A stretch of 64,000 bases of DNA, from the NCBI RefSeq assembly GCF_000621165.1, contig NZ_KK211218.1:529304-593303 (forward strand). Direction: 5' to 3'. Shown here in pieces: positions 17,430-25,671 of the stretch (positions within the stretch are counted from its first letter, which is position 1; each line of letters starts with the position of its first letter). The translations under genes and the position numbers were made by a program. This DNA comes from Enterovibrio calviensis DSM 14347. Its GTDB lineage: Bacteria; Pseudomonadota; Gammaproteobacteria; Enterobacterales; Vibrionaceae. The notes under the pieces are model-generated. The model was not told where the DNA came from. It saw only the letters and a list, made by a program, of their open reading frames with translations, and did no database searches.

Positions 17430-18389
17430 TCATGATTGAGATGCGACATCAATTTTCGTCATAAACTGTTGGCACGGTGGCAGGTGTTGGGGAAATGGCG
17501 CTTCTCCATTCCTGATCCGCGTAATGTTCTCAACGACGATTTTTGCAGCACTTTGCGCTTTCGTTGCACCCGCGATATGGGGCGTAATCCAAACGTTTGG
17601 ATGCTGCCACAACGCAGAAGTCGAAGGCAGAGGCTCTATGCTGTGCGCATCAAGAACTGCCCCTTTAATCCGTTTTTGACGAATGAACTGGAGCACTGCC
17701 TTTTCATCAATCACATCACCGCGGCTGATATTCACGAGCACCGCATCAGTAGGAAGCAGCGACAGCGTATGTGTATTGAGAAAGTGGTGAGTTTGCATCG
17801 TCAACGGCAAACAGTTCACCACAACGCTGGCATGCTCAAACGCGTCACTCAGTGCGTCTGCACCGCTGAACGTCTCAACGCCGGACACCGATTTAGGCGC
17901 GGCATCCCAACCGTTAACACGAAATCCATTAGACGCAATAAACGCCGCGACCTTGGCACCGATTTGTCCCAAGCCAAGCACGGTGACACCGAATTCACTA
18001 GCGGTAGGCACCTGATGTCGATGCCAATACTGCGCCGCTTGTTGTGCCTGATAACTGTCGAAGCCTCGATGAAAATGCAGCACCCAATACAGTGCATACC
18101 GTGCCATCTCCATCACGACATCGGGATCGATCAGCCTGACAACGGGAACGGAAGGCAAATATGTTTCCCGATCAATGTGCTCAGTCCCCGCACCCAGCAA
18201 TAGAATTGCCTTCAAATTGGGGTAGCGATTTAAATCCCCGAGCGGGTGATCCCATACCAAGGCAAATTCCACGTCATCCGGTGTTATCGCGTCTTCTGGC
18301 GTGAGCACGACATCATCGGGCAATAGCTCACCTAGCGCATTTCGCCAAGGTGCGTTTCCATAGCCGACGTTGTTTAGCAGAATCGCCAT
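17430..18389 (-). CDS. D-2-hydroxyacid dehydrogenase (GhrA-like)
   Basis: The 319-residue product has the NAD-binding motif VLGLGQIGAKVAAF (about 140) and the catalytic triad positions NISRGDVIDE (Arg), DAHSIEPLP (Glu) and ITPHIAG (His). It resembles glyoxylate/hydroxypyruvate reductase A (about 312 residues). ATG at 18389 is chosen because it is preceded by AGGGACACT; a TTG at 18422 would add 11 unlike residues. It is the first gene of the minus-strand operon and faces away from the LysR gene across about 280 bases. Confidence 0.87.
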   Translation of the reverse strand: MAILLNNVGYGNAPWRNALGELLPDDVVLTPEDAITPDDVEFALVWDHPLGDLNRYPNLKAILLLGAGTEHIDRETYLPSVPVVRLIDPDVVMEMARYALYWVLHFHRGFDSYQAQQAAQYWHRHQVPTASEFGVTVLGLGQIGAKVAAFIASNGFRVNGWDAAPKSVSGVETFSGADALSDAFEHASVVVNCLPLTMQTHHFLNTHTLSLLPTDAVLVNISRGDVIDEKAVLQFIRQKRIKGAVLDAHSIEPLPSTSALWQHPNVWITPHIAGATKAQSAAKIVVENITRIRNGEAPFPQHLPPCQQFMTKIDVASQS

Positions 18390-18537
18390 AGTGTCCCTGC
18401 CCTGATACATAACATCACTCAAGCCTGCTGAAATCTTGACTAAACCTATTCCATGTGTAAAACAAATATAATTGGTCTGTTAATTCGTGTTTTTCGATAT
18501 CAGAAGCGGCTTGCGGTATTTCACACAGGAAGAGGTG

Positions 18538-18669
18538 TATACCCAAGCAACCTGAAGATGCTCGATGTCAGAGGCCATCAGGGTGTTCAATTCAAGGCAA
18601 AGTGACGCCTTGATCATAACGTCAGTAAAGCTCGCTGAATCCTGCATCTTCAGGTTACTTGGGGATATA
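18538..18669. repeat. full-length MITE/ERIC-like intergenic repeat
   Basis: The 132-base element has inverted ends: TATACCCAAGCAACCTGAAG (then ATGC) on the left and GCATCTTCAGGTTACTTGGG (then GATATA) on the right. It is the only copy here with both long ends and the complete interior. Its right end stops one base before the ATG of the LysR gene, so its GGGGA forms the ribosome-binding site of that gene. Confidence 0.8.
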
Positions 18670-18670
18670 A

Positions 18671-19513
18671 ATGAACATTGAAACCATTCGCGCCTTTTTA
18701 GAAGTTGTCTCGACGGGCAGTTTTCAGCAGGCTGCAGAGAACCTCTACATCACGCAATCAACCATGAGTGCGCGGATTAAGGGGTTGGAAGAAAGATTGA
18801 ATCGCCCGTTGTTTCAGCGCACACGTCACGGTGTGGTGCTCACCACGGGTGGACACAAATTTCTTCGCCATGCCAATACCATGGTGAAAGCGTGGGAGTA
18901 TGCGAGATTAGAAATCACGCTACCGGATGACGCAGAATCAATTGTCACCATTGGGTTTCATCTCAATGTCTGGCCGCTTTGGGCCAATGATTGGTTTACG
19001 TGGATGGAAGAAAATCACCCTCAATTAGCAACCCAGGCGAGAGCCGATGCCTCTGTTCCTTTGATAAATCGCTTGAAAGAGGGACTCGTCGATTTAGCCG
19101 TTCTGCATGAACCGCAACAAAGCCCACAGCTAGCCGCTCAGTTTTTGCGTGAAGATGAATTGATATTGGTTTCCAGTGAAGCAAGAAGCGTGGAAGAGCG
19201 CCAAGTGGCAGGCTATATCTATGTCGATTGGGGAGAGAGTTTTCGTGCACAGCATAACCGACTCTACCCAGATGCGCCCTATCACCGAATTGAGATCAGC
19301 CAAGCTGTGGTTGCGTTGGCGCACATAGAACACCACGGCGGTTCAGGTTATTTCCCGAAAAACCTCGTCAACGAACATCTCAATGACGGGCGTTTAACAG
19401 AAGTCTCTGGCGCAGCGTCACTCAAACTGCCCATTTATCTCGCATACCTTCAATACCGAAAAAATGAACCCACGATTCAGGCCGCAATAGATGGCCTTAA
19501 GGCGATTGCATGA
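18671..19513 (+). CDS. LysR-family transcriptional regulator
   Basis: The 280-residue product has an N-terminal winged helix (IETIRAFLEVVSTGSFQQAA with ITQSTMSARIKGLE as the recognition helix) and a LysR substrate-binding domain, somewhat shorter than the usual 300. It is divergent from the dehydrogenase/aldolase operon and overlaps the following enolase-superfamily gene by 4 bases (ATGA), so it is the likely local regulator. The ATG stands one base after a dispersed repeat whose GGGGA serves as Shine-Dalgarno sequence. Confidence 0.92.
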   Translation: MNIETIRAFLEVVSTGSFQQAAENLYITQSTMSARIKGLEERLNRPLFQRTRHGVVLTTGGHKFLRHANTMVKAWEYARLEITLPDDAESIVTIGFHLNVWPLWANDWFTWMEENHPQLATQARADASVPLINRLKEGLVDLAVLHEPQQSPQLAAQFLREDELILVSSEARSVEERQVAGYIYVDWGESFRAQHNRLYPDAPYHRIEISQAVVALAHIEHHGGSGYFPKNLVNEHLNDGRLTEVSGAASLKLPIYLAYLQYRKNEPTIQAAIDGLKAIA

Positions 19514-20601
19514 GCATAAAAATAACAGCGATTAAACGGCAGAAAGTGGCGCTTCCCTTCACGCATCCAATCAAAACAGCCATTCATGATATGCGCTCTG
19601 TCGGGTGTTTGTTAGTAACCATCGAGACAAACCAAGGCGTTGTTGGCGAGAGCTATCTATTCACGCTCAATGGCGCAAGGCTGAACGCATTTGATGAAAT
19701 GGTGAAAGGCTTAGGCGAGTTTTTCGAGGGAGAAAATCCGCGATATATCGAGGGCATTTGGCAGCGAATTTGGTCGGAAATCAACCCGACGGGTCACAAA
19801 GGCGTAACCATTGCTGCCCTTTCGGCGCTAGATACCGCCTGTTGGGATTTGAACGGGAAGCTCGCTGAATTACCGCTTCACCATCTGTTTGGTGCATGTC
19901 GGGACGAAATCGACACCTATGCCAGCGGCGGCCTTTGGCTGACCGATGATGAAGACCAACTGAAACAAGACGCGAAGGATTTTCTCGCACAAGGTTTTCT
20001 CGCCATGAAAGTGCGCGTTGGAAGCACAGATATTCAACGGGACATCAAACGCGTGGGCATCGTCCGAGACTTGATTGGCGATGACATCCAATTAATGGCG
20101 GATTGCAATCAATCACTCTCCGCCAAACAGGCTATTCGACTGGGAAAAGCGTTGTCGCCATTTAACCTGACATGGCTAGAAGAACCCGTCTCTGCGGATG
20201 ATTTAGACGGGCATGCTGACGTCAAAACGGCACTGGATATCGACATTGCCAGCGGCGAAACCGAATACACCCGATTCGGCATGCAAGCCATGCTACAAAA
20301 ACGCGCTTGCGATATCTTAATGCCCGATCTTCAGCGCGTCGGTGGCCTCAGCGAAATGCGGAAAATAGCGGCACTTTCCTCTGCTTACCACGTTCCTATT
20401 TCGACCCACATTTTCACAGAGCACAGTCTTTCCATTGCCGGAAGCGCGCATAACTGCGTATCGGTCGAACACATGCCGTGGTTCGAAGCGTTGTTTAACG
20501 AAGAAATGGAATTACGGAACGGGAAGATCCAAATCCCACACCGACTAGGTTGCGGATTCACGTTTAACCACAGTGCTATCGCGAAGCTGAGAGTGTTGTA
20601 G
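19510..20601 (+). CDS. enolase-superfamily (mandelate racemase/muconate lactonizing) enzyme
   Basis: The 363-residue product has an N-terminal capping domain and an eight-stranded barrel. Catalytic features are visible: a Lys in AMKVRVG (about residue 167, with Arg rather than a second Lys two residues on), the metal ligands in LMADCNQS (Asp), WLEEPV (Glu) and ASGETEY (Glu), an Asp in MPDLQRVGG and a His in ISTHIFTEH. The His-Asp dyad places it in the mandelate racemase subgroup, whose members are mostly acid-sugar dehydratases. Translationally coupled to the LysR gene. Substrate unknown; a hydroxy-acid or sugar-acid dehydratase is most likely. Confidence 0.88.
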   Translation: MSIKITAIKRQKVALPFTHPIKTAIHDMRSVGCLLVTIETNQGVVGESYLFTLNGARLNAFDEMVKGLGEFFEGENPRYIEGIWQRIWSEINPTGHKGVTIAALSALDTACWDLNGKLAELPLHHLFGACRDEIDTYASGGLWLTDDEDQLKQDAKDFLAQGFLAMKVRVGSTDIQRDIKRVGIVRDLIGDDIQLMADCNQSLSAKQAIRLGKALSPFNLTWLEEPVSADDLDGHADVKTALDIDIASGETEYTRFGMQAMLQKRACDILMPDLQRVGGLSEMRKIAALSSAYHVPISTHIFTEHSLSIAGSAHNCVSVEHMPWFEALFNEEMELRNGKIQIPHRLGCGFTFNHSAIAKLRVL

Positions 20602-20901
20602 GTAAGTTAGAGACAGTGTGTATATTCCTGCCTCACCGCAGAATTTGATGACCTCAAAGCAGGAAAATTAATGAGACATCCCATTGAATGTCATCCCCCA
20701 TTACGTTGGCGTTTGAATACGGCGATGGTCACACCGAGTTAGGCAAGCGTTCGCATTTGGTTGGTGGCAAACAGCAGCCGGTGAGAGGTTCGGGCAAACG
20801 AAGTAGATGACTTTGTTGCTCGAGAGCATTGGCTGCTGGCGCAGCCAAAAGAATGCTATTGCCCATTGACCACAGAAGGCTCATATGTGTTATCTGCGAT
20901 T
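20602..20901. other. gap of about 300 bases with a strong hairpin, no convincing gene
   Basis: At 20830-20849 the sequence TTGGCTGC-TGGC-GCAGCCAA forms a perfect 8-bp stem, flanked by AGCA/TGCT that can extend it. It could end transcripts from either side. A 40-codon open frame at 20688-20810 has no ribosome site and was not accepted. The plus-strand GTTAGGC at about 20738 and GTTATCTG near 20890 resemble integron core sites but no complete attC fold was recognised. Confidence 0.4.
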
Positions 20902-21591
20902 CTATTGGTCCCAGAATTTCACTTGTTTTCGCATATTAGCTTCATCTAACAAAGGTTTGATCTTCATATATATTTCAGGGTCTATAGCCTTAATGGATTC
21001 CCAAACCTCTGTTTTCTTTTCGGCGATATACTTATTCCGGCGCAAACTACTATTCAGAGTGTTGTACATTAATCTAAGTTCATCCGCAGAGTCTTCATGT
21101 TCTTTGAGATAGTCTTTACAATCATCGGTCACGTCTTTCCACATTACTTGCCTATCAGCTTCTCTATCAAAATGCGCCGGAGTAAGCCTATGAGGAGCTT
21201 TATTTCCCATAATAGGTACGTTCGCTCTCTGATAAATTTCCCCAACCAACTCCGAGCAAAACGCTTTATGTTCACTGCCTAAGATTAGAAACTTGTGATT
21301 ATACGACTAGTCTAAAAAATAAAATCCATATAGAACTAATGCGTTTTTTTACTTTGAGGTAAGTGCTTTAACCGAATGATGCGCCAGTTATCTTTTATTT
21401 CTTCCAATTCATTTAATACAAACATCAAATGCACCCCCACCAACGCCGGCCGAATGAATAAAGCAGCCATAACTTAAACAGAAAATCACATGACTAGAAC
21501 GAGATTTTGAGTAAATTAATTTTTGTGCAGGACTGAGGCTAGCGGAAATCACTCCCATACCACGCACCAACATTATGTCACCTAGTTGCAT
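20902..21591 (-). pseudogene. broken papain-like amidase (YiiX/YebB-like, permuted NlpC/P60 family)
   Basis: The gene starts at ATG 21591 after GGAGAATTG. The first piece contains GDIMLVRG and the catalytic-His region SSHVIFCLSYGCFIHSAG. It breaks in a run of five C (plus strand 21434-21438): dropping one base continues in another frame as LMFVLNELEEIKDNWRIIRL. That frame stops after a run of seven A (minus strand; about 21343-21349). A second frame change restores LVLYGFYFLD, an in-frame TAG, then FLILGSEHKAFCSELVGEIY with the expected catalytic Cys, running to a stop at 20902. His before Cys fits the permuted papain-like amidases. Two homopolymer frame changes plus a stop indicate decay, although two of the three could be assembly errors. 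Confidence 0.7.
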
Positions 21592-21614
21592 CAATTCTCC
21601 ATGATACCGATAGC

Positions 21615-21719
21615 GGCTAACGCCGAACATAAGATGCGCCACAATAAACTTACCAAGCGCACCGGAGTCAATCCCCAAACCACCGAGTGTAATGCGTCAC
21701 CTTGATGTTTTTGTTAGCA
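21615..21719 (-). repeat. attC-like integron recombination site
   Basis: The site spans about 105 bases between the HNH-like gene and the amidase pseudogene. Minus strand: GCTAACAA at one end and GGCGTTAGCC at the other form inverted ends, with inner imperfect pairing (AACATCAAGGTGACGC against GCGCATCTTATGTT) and a central CGGTGGTTT motif like that of Vibrio cholerae repeats. It overlaps the 3' end of the HNH-like gene, and the next gene starts 24 bases after it, the normal arrangement of gene cassettes. Confidence 0.6.
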
Positions 21720-22515
21720 ATTCTGCTAAGTGGGGCTCGACTTCAGGTCTGAGCATGTGATGTTGCATCGAGTCAATGAAAGTGAGTGGGATTTGGGATA
21801 CTTTAGCTTTTCTTTCATTTTTTCTCATTAATCTCATACCTTTGCATCTTTTAAAATACTGTTTAATGAGCCTTTTACGCTCATCACGTGAGATACTATC
21901 ATTGAGAATAACAACGTGAAACACCAAAGCACCTATTACTATTTGCTTAACTGAAAACCCTGTAGGTGTTTGTGGAGCCCATGATATTCTTGGATAAAAT
22001 GGATTTACATATCGATGTTCATCAGCATCCAAATCTTTTCCGCATTCATGATATTGGTCATTTGTTAACTTTAGAGGTTTAAGCAACCCGGCGGAAATAA
22101 TGAATTGAGAGGGAACTGAACTTTCCCCAAGAATAAACCCTTTAAATTTTTCGAAGACCCCTTGGTGTTTGCCGCTAGCTCTGGACGAATTGTAAGCAAC
22201 TTTTAGCAACCACCTAGAAAGCTCATTGTAATTATGCTCAAGATATAATTTATTTTCTTTGAAATTCGAGGTAAACACCCCAGCCTTTTCAAGTACCTGT
22301 TTTGCATGCCCATCAAGAGCTCCCAAAACGACATTGTTGCATTCTGCGCAGACATCTTTAATTACTGCTTCACCATCAACTATTTTTTGTGGCTTTTCTC
22401 TCCATCCAGATATTTTTCCTTTTTTGTTTCTCTCCTGGTACTTATACACAAAAGAAGGAAGGATATGTTCTCTAGTCAACGACCTATCTTTATTACAATA
22501 TACACATAGACCCAT
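21697..22515 (-). CDS. HNH-endonuclease-like zinc-binding protein (probable integron cassette)
   Basis: The 272-residue product opens with MGLCVYCNKDRSLTREHILP and later has VCAECNN. The CxxC, EHI(L)P and CxxCN pattern is that of HNH-type nucleases and related zinc-finger proteins. The rest is not recognised. ATG at 22515 is preferred over the ORF's upstream extension because it is preceded by AAGGGGG and begins right before the zinc motif. Local base composition is more AT-rich than the neighbouring catabolic genes. It is followed by an attC-like site, which suggests acquisition as a cassette. Defence or nuclease activity is possible but unproven. Confidence 0.7.
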   Translation of the reverse strand: MGLCVYCNKDRSLTREHILPSFVYKYQERNKKGKISGWREKPQKIVDGEAVIKDVCAECNNVVLGALDGHAKQVLEKAGVFTSNFKENKLYLEHNYNELSRWLLKVAYNSSRASGKHQGVFEKFKGFILGESSVPSQFIISAGLLKPLKLTNDQYHECGKDLDADEHRYVNPFYPRISWAPQTPTGFSVKQIVIGALVFHVVILNDSISRDERKRLIKQYFKRCKGMRLMRKNERKAKVSQIPLTFIDSMQHHMLRPEVEPHLAELLTKTSR

Positions 22516-22665
22516 TAAAACCCCCTTGATTTCTCGCGCCAAATTAAGATCATCTAAACAACGTAACCACTTTATCTAAACCATTGTGCCATTAAAACTA
22601 AGCTTGCTTGAAGTGACAGTGTCAATTATCCAGAATCACTCTTAAATTTCTCGTTATACAGATGG

Positions 22666-23463
22666 TTACCCTACTAAATCAATGACTGGGGGTAGTTTAA
22701 TTAGACCAGATTGAATCGCTGAAAATATGGTAAGTAGTAGTGTTAGTAGCACTAACCTAGCCTGCAACGCTTGTGACTCTTCGAATTTTCGCTCGTCTTC
22801 CTCGTGTCTTTCTATTGTTTCGAGAGCCTGAGGGCTAGCGTGATATCTTTCCTCGATATTTACAACGTCGTTTGAGTTAACCAATGATGACAAGTAAAAG
22901 GTTACCTTCTTCTGTTGTCCTCTTTGGGCTGGGTGAAATACCCATTTCGGACCGTACATTTTTTTCATAAGATCCTGTTGAGATAACGGCTCTCCCGAGT
23001 TCATGTGATGCTCTGCCAGTAAATAGAGCAGCTCCATACGGGTCTTCGTAACAAACTTTTTCTTGTAGAATCTACTCTGTTTGTTCTCATGATAAAAACG
23101 TTGAATCCGTAATAAAACGTAAACAAACCCAAACATTCTATGAAAAGCAAAGTCATAGATATTCGAGTAAGACACTGAAGACAAACCATAGTAGTGTGTT
23201 ATATCCAAACGATACTTATCTAAGTCCGATAATTCTATTTCCCCTGAACCTGTATATTCTTGGCCATTCCAATGTGAACCCTCAAGTACTGATCTTTCTT
23301 TATCAAATGACGTAGCTAAAAAATATGGTTGATCTTTGATATCAAGAGCAACTACGAAGCAGTTAACAGTTTTAGCTCTCTCACCAGAACGAGGAATTCT
23401 TTTTGTAGCAGACTCATCAACTATTTTATCGAAATAGTAGCTGTATAGTTTATTTTTTATCAC
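22666..23463 (-). CDS. hypothetical protein with C-terminal membrane anchor
   Basis: The 265-residue product is of unrecognised family. The N-terminal two thirds are soluble and rich in aromatic and basic residues; a winged-helix-like segment is possible around LLYLLAEHHMNSGEPLSQQD. The C-terminus has one hydrophobic stretch (ARLVLLTLLLTIFSAI) followed by a short tail, so it may be tail-anchored. The start is GTG at 23463 with only a weak ribosome site. It is AT-rich and lies in the cassette-like patch. No function can be assigned. Confidence 0.6.
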   Translation of the reverse strand: MIKNKLYSYYFDKIVDESATKRIPRSGERAKTVNCFVVALDIKDQPYFLATSFDKERSVLEGSHWNGQEYTGSGEIELSDLDKYRLDITHYYGLSSVSYSNIYDFAFHRMFGFVYVLLRIQRFYHENKQSRFYKKKFVTKTRMELLYLLAEHHMNSGEPLSQQDLMKKMYGPKWVFHPAQRGQQKKVTFYLSSLVNSNDVVNIEERYHASPQALETIERHEEDERKFEESQALQARLVLLTLLLTIFSAIQSGLIKLPPVIDLVG

Positions 23464-23794
23464 ACAAAAAACCCATTAATTTGTCTTACAATTTATTAGA
23501 TCCCCAAATGGGAAATTAAACACCCCTTTTTGGGATTTTATCTGCATATGGCTTATGCAAACCTCTGGCATAAGCCCATGTTTTTATGAAGGTAACATAG
23601 AGAACACCAAAACCGAGAGCGAGAAAAAACGACAAAATGGGGTATTTCCACACACTTCACGTTTGGCATAAGGAAATCTATCGAACAGTCTTAATTTGAG
23701 AGTGATGGGGTTGGCTTTATCCAGCACGAAAAAGGGCATTTTCATACCAGAACGGATTAGCCTGACTCAGCCTGAGACAAAAATGAAGATGACA
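23464..23794. other. non-coding gap with a stem-loop at 23550-23576
   Basis: No gene was recognised. The only clear structure is GGCTTATGC / GCATAAGCC, a perfect 9-bp stem with a 9-base loop, followed on the plus strand by CATGTTTTTA. It could act as a terminator for plus-strand transcription or mark the boundary of the cassette-like patch. Confidence 0.45.
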
Positions 23795-23816
23795 CCCCCT
23801 GCACTACGCAGGGGGT
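23794..23816. terminator. terminator hairpin behind the transmembrane anchor gene
   Basis: ACCCCCTGC-ACTAC-GCAGGGGGT has a perfect 9-bp stem and lies 8 bases past the stop of the minus-strand anchor gene. A short T run follows on the plus strand, so it may act in both directions. Confidence 0.65.
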
Positions 23817-23824
23817 AGTTTTTG

Positions 23825-24502
23825 TTACAAGACGCGTTTCATTTCTGCATATTCACCATTGGTTCTGAGTATCACCATGACGGTTTCATCGTTTCGGTTC
23901 CGGAAAAACCACCCATGGTTGCCAGTGAATGCAGCGATTAGCTCACCTTTGTCATCTGGTACACCTCGGCCTTTTTCATAGCTGATTGAACGTCCATTGC
24001 CGTCACCGTGTGTGTCGTAATTGACAGGTCCACCCTTTGACTTCCAACTAAACGTTGCTGTCTGTCCTTTTTCCATCACAAGTTTGACTTCCGCACCTTG
24101 TCCCGGCTTGAGCGATAGCAAGATAGTGTCTTTCCACTCAGGGGCTGTTGCCTCCACAACGGCAGAGGTAACAGGTTGGGCAGGTTCAGCAATGGCCTGA
24201 ACGACAGCTGCTGGTTCAGGCGTAGATTCAATAGCCGTTACGGGTTCGGTAGTTTCAACAATGACGACGGTTTGTTCTGCGGCATTGTCCTCGGCTGCTT
24301 CTTGTGCCAATTGATTTTTTATTTCCCCCATCTTTGTTAGCCCAAGCGCCTTACCGGCACCTGTAGGGTCAATTGCGTATTCAGCAGGCAGGATCACTGC
24401 AACGAGAATGACGATGGCCGAAACCAATGCGATAAGCGTGGAACGAACAAGCTGTTTGGTAGAAGGCAACTCTGCACGTGTAGGCATCTCTGAGTTATAC
24501 AT
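23825..24502 (-). CDS. transmembrane anchor protein (HupE-associated)
   Basis: The 225-residue product has a short cytoplasmic start, one membrane segment (about residues 22-42, LIALVSAIVILVAVILP), a long Ala/Glu/Pro/Val-rich linker (about 75-120) and a periplasmic C-terminal domain ending HGWFFRNRNDETVMVILRTN. This architecture is commonly annotated as 'transmembrane anchor protein' next to HupE/UreJ proteins, and that neighbour is indeed 16 bases upstream. The C-terminal domain probably binds a ligand or stabilises the complex; its role is not established. Confidence 0.8.
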   Translation of the reverse strand: MYNSEMPTRAELPSTKQLVRSTLIALVSAIVILVAVILPAEYAIDPTGAGKALGLTKMGEIKNQLAQEAAEDNAAEQTVVIVETTEPVTAIESTPEPAAVVQAIAEPAQPVTSAVVEATAPEWKDTILLSLKPGQGAEVKLVMEKGQTATFSWKSKGGPVNYDTHGDGNGRSISYEKGRGVPDDKGELIAAFTGNHGWFFRNRNDETVMVILRTNGEYAEMKRVL

Positions 24503-24518
24503 AATTCAATCCTTTAGA

Positions 24519-25262
24519 TTATTGGGAAACAACATAGCCCGTTAACTGATAACCGATGAGCATGAAACCGAAGCTCATCATAACGACATTGGCGGTATAC
24601 GCATGGCGATAGAAATGTGTATGTCGTCGCCAAAATCCCATCACAATCAGGATGACGCAAAGTGCCAGTATCTGACCGATCTCTACGCCAATATTGAACG
24701 CAATGAGATTGGGAATTAACCCGTCAGGAGAGATGTTGTACTCGATAATTTTCGAGGAAAGGCCGAACCCATGGCAGAAGCCAAACAACAGCGTCGCCAG
24801 TTTGGTATTGGGTTGAAACCCAAACCAACGCTGGAAAGCACCCAAGTTGTCCATGGCTTTGTAGACCACAGAAAGCCCGATAATGGCATCAATGATGTAG
24901 CTGTTGATCCCTATGTTGAAATATACGCCCAACAGCATGGTTGTTGAATGCCCAAGAGCAAACAAGCTGACATACAAGGCGACATGATTTAGTCGATAGA
25001 GAAAGAAAATGACTCCAAACAGAAACAGGATATGGTCATAACCCGTTACCATGTGCTTTGCACCTAAGTAGATAAACGCGGTGAGGTTAATACCTGTAAT
25101 TTCCTGAATATACCCTTTGTCACCTTGAGCGACGGCATGTGCTAGCGCATCAGTGCTCATCACCGTTAATAGGACAAGAGATAACAGAAAGAGCACTTGT
25201 TTAACGTGGTTTCCCAACCCAATAGGTAGCAGGCTTTCTTCCCGTGAAGAAAGTAACATCAT
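24519..25262 (-). CDS. HupE/UreJ-family membrane protein
   Basis: The product is a 247-residue membrane protein from ATG 25262 (preceded by GGAG); an upstream start would add about 22 unlike residues. After a signal-like segment, the HupE/UreJ_2 hallmarks appear: GYDHILFLFGVIFFL, then ALGHSTTMLLG and LFGFCHGFGLS. The His/Asp-containing membrane helices fit nickel or cobalt transport, the role proposed for this family. The flanking His-rich exported protein and anchor protein support a metal-related system. The metal cannot be read from sequence. Confidence 0.85.
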   Translation of the reverse strand: MMLLSSREESLLPIGLGNHVKQVLFLLSLVLLTVMSTDALAHAVAQGDKGYIQEITGINLTAFIYLGAKHMVTGYDHILFLFGVIFFLYRLNHVALYVSLFALGHSTTMLLGVYFNIGINSYIIDAIIGLSVVYKAMDNLGAFQRWFGFQPNTKLATLLFGFCHGFGLSSKIIEYNISPDGLIPNLIAFNIGVEIGQILALCVILIVMGFWRRHTHFYRHAYTANVVMMSFGFMLIGYQLTGYVVSQ

Positions 25263-25320
25263 AAAAACTCCGAAATATTGATTGAATGATTGTATCGCTA
25301 CGTTTTCAGCGTAGCGGATA

Positions 25321-25671
25321 TTAAGCAAACAATGGCAACTTCGGAGGGCGCTCTATTTGGAAAGGGGTACGGATAGGCAAGCCAATAGCGGAAATAACTA
25401 TTTGGGTATCTAACGAAGCGCAAAGCACAAAGACGCGACTTCCATTGAAGTGGGCATTGTCGTGCGAGTGGTTGCTGGCATCATGATGAAATGGATGCTC
25501 TGCATCTTCCCCGTGACGGTGAGAATAGACATGAGAATGCCCATGTTCTGCCTCGATTGCCGCAACAGGATTGTGGGACTGAAACTCACCAATAGCAAAA
25601 GACGTCGTGCTTATCGAGACGACAAGCAACATCACATAACACACAGATTGTAAAACCAGCCGGGAAAACAT
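25321..25671 (-). CDS. His-rich exported small protein
   Basis: The 116-residue product has a signal peptide (LVLQSVCYVMLLVVSISTTS, cleaved near residue 26). The mature region has many His in clusters (EHGHSHVYSHRHGEDAEHPF, then HHDASNHSHDNAHF), a typical metal-binding or metal-buffering composition. It ends with a Pro-rich tail, PFQIERPPKLPLFA. It is the first gene of a three-gene minus-strand operon with the HupE-like protein, 58 bases upstream of it. Likely a periplasmic metal chaperone or sink (inference). Confidence 0.75.
   Translation of the reverse strand: MFSRLVLQSVCYVMLLVVSISTTSFAIGEFQSHNPVAAIEAEHGHSHVYSHRHGEDAEHPFHHDASNHSHDNAHFNGSRVFVLCASLDTQIVISAIGLPIRTPFQIERPPKLPLFA

Noticed and set aside
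20688..20810. 40-codon frame behind the enolase-superfamily gene
   Set aside because: Residues look plausible (EYGDGHTELGKRSHLVGG) but there is no ribosome site and the frame is bounded by decayed sequence; at most a gene fragment.
22553..22660. Second complete attC upstream of the HNH-like gene
   Set aside because: Only one half (TTTAAGAGTGATTC with GTTATAC) resembles an attC; the other end does not pair convincingly, so it is mentioned only as supporting evidence.
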